DNA of 5,054 bases from Eggerthellaceae bacterium (GTDB taxonomy: Bacteria > Actinomycetota > Coriobacteriia > Coriobacteriales > Eggerthellaceae), in NCBI GenBank assembly GCA_003452695.1, contig DMNP01000010.1, positions 890-5,943 on the forward strand, read 5' to 3'. The notes under the pieces are model-generated. The model had not been told where the DNA came from, searched no databases, and saw only the letters and a program-made list of their open reading frames with translations. The translations under genes and the position numbers were made by a program. Of the stretch, positions 4,622-5,054 are shown one piece after another; the stretch's first letter is position 1, and every line of letters begins with the position of its first letter.

Positions 4622-4819
4622 ATGGACACAGCTGAAGTGGTGCGCGAGAGGCAGACGGAGCGTGGAATCTCCACAGCCGAGCTGGCACGCAGGACGGGAA
4701 TCGGCTACGAGGCCCTGCGCGTGTCGCTCGAGGGCAAGCGGAAGATCAGCGCCAACGAGCTGGTCGCGCTCTGCATGGAGCTCGAGCTGGACATCAGCGA
4801 CTTCGAGCCCGAGCGGTAG
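4622..4819 (+). CDS. Cro-like small XRE/HTH regulator
   Basis: A 65-residue protein that is almost entirely one HTH domain: VVRERQTERGISTAELARRT (7-26), GIGYEALRVSLEGKRKIS, then ANELVALCMELELDISDFEP. The turn ISTAELARRTGIGYEALRVS gives helices 2 and 3, with YEALRVSLEG as recognition helix and following turn. ATG 4622 is chosen because GGGAGG (4611-4616) is 5 nt upstream; a GTG at 4616 in the same frame overlaps that SD. The lack of any second domain and its place in the early operon opposite the repressor point to a Cro role, antagonising the lysogeny promoter. A CCTAGG half-site (4607-4612) overlaps its SD, which could allow local autoregulation. It could instead be an Aca-like autorepressor of the gene before it. 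Confidence 0.85.
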   Translation: MDTAEVVRERQTERGISTAELARRTGIGYEALRVSLEGKRKISANELVALCMELELDISDFEPER

Positions 4820-4828
4820 GCGGTCGCG

Positions 4829-4937
4829 CCAGCGGCCCGCACGGAGGCGGCGCGGGGAGCGTCGACGGACCCACTCCTTCCCCCTCAACGGCGCTACCTC
4901 CCTTTCCGCCCCGCGCCGTTTCCGAGGGGGCCGCTGG
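4829..4937 (+). ncRNA. Candidate structured RNA element in the early transcript
   Basis: A long imperfect inverted repeat fills most of the 156-bp gap between the Cro-like gene and the next start. Basal stem: 4829-4838 with 4928-4937 (10 bp). Then a symmetric 3x3 internal loop (4839-4841, 4925-4927). Main stem: 4842-4857 with 4909-4924 (16 bp, two G-U). Inner stem: 4858-4864 with 4889-4895 (7 bp, one G-U). The apical loop 4865-4888 and a 13-nt bulge 4896-4908 are pyrimidine-rich (CTCCTTCCCCCT and ACCTCCCTTTCC) and cannot pair with each other. No T-run follows, so it is not a simple terminator, and no credible gene lies in it. Possible roles are a cis-acting antitermination RNA, an attenuator, a riboregulator, or a DNA-level site. 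The fold is inferred by hand. Confidence 0.5.
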
Positions 4938-4975
4938 GAAGAACGAGAACGAGACACGAGAGAAAGGACGGACAG

Positions 4976-5054
4976 GTGACGAACCTAGAGAAGCTGTACG
5001 AGTCCAACGGCGGCTTCCAGAGCGTGGTTGACTCGCTGGCCATCTGGTTCTGCG
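4976..5054 (+). CDS. Start of another early phage gene (partial)
   Basis: A GTG at 4976 preceded by AAAGGA (4963-4968, spacing 7) opens a frame that runs off the right edge: MTNLEKLYESNGGFQSVVDS followed by LAIWFC. No stop is reached in 26 codons. The compact helical start with paired aromatic residues is typical of small early phage proteins, but I do not recognise the family. It is in the same orientation as the two preceding early genes and is probably on the same transcript, downstream of the long stem-loop. Confidence 0.65.
   Translation, partial: MTNLEKLYESNGGFQSVVDSLAIWFC

Noticed and set aside
4662..4979. Plus-strand 105-residue Arg/Ser-rich frame over the Cro-like gene and stem-loop
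   Set aside because: No SD, extreme Arg/Ser composition and full overlap with a convincing HTH gene mark it as a shadow frame in GC-rich DNA.

Overview
The window is phage DNA, most likely from a temperate siphovirus-like phage of a GC-rich Gram-positive gut bacterium. The integrase and tail genes look most like those of Coriobacteriia (the Eggerthella/Collinsella group). That host assignment is an inference from protein style and base composition; nothing here proves it.

Layout, left to right. (1) Positions 1-1855, plus strand, are the end of the late tail operon: the C-terminus of a coiled-coil tail or baseplate protein, a 410-residue DUF6273-type distal tail or receptor-binding protein with a C-type-lectin-like C-terminus, a doubtful 29-residue ORF, a 49-residue coiled-coil protein, and a 42-residue XkdX-like protein. 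The last three are joined by ATGA-type overlaps, and a strong intrinsic terminator closes the block. (2) Positions 1856-2116 carry no convincing gene but form a symmetric attP-like region: a pair of GATTCGTAG repeats on each side, an inverted 9-mer inside them, and a 7-8-7 inverted repeat at the centre. (3) Positions 2117-4163, minus strand, are a lysogeny operon read leftwards: a short XRE repressor, a 184-residue protein of unknown function with a weak HIRAN-like look, and a tyrosine integrase that starts at a GTG overlapping the preceding stop. (4) Positions 4164-4296 are the divergent switch, with opposed promoters and three 15-bp operators (CCTAR-type half-sites) spaced 30 and 31 bp apart. 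(5) Positions 4297-5054, plus strand, are the early lytic operon: an 88-residue unknown protein, a 65-residue Cro-like HTH protein, a long structured RNA element (4829-4937), and the start of a further early gene.

How it fits together. The repressor probably binds the three operators, shutting the rightward early promoter and tuning its own. Because repressor, unknown protein and integrase are co-oriented and tightly spaced, integrase is probably made from the same transcript. The Cro-like protein would counter this during lytic growth. Because late tail genes, the att-like region and the integrase are contiguous, the sequence looks like the circular or excised phage form (intact attP) rather than a prophage end.

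Possibly undescribed elements: the rod-shaped RNA in the early transcript, whose unpaired CU-rich loops match the complements of the Shine-Dalgarno regions of both lysogeny genes; the GC-rich 8-bp-stem, 4-nt-loop hairpin just after the lectin-like gene, which resembles the hairpins next to diversity-generating retroelement targets; and the unknown 184- and 88-residue proteins.
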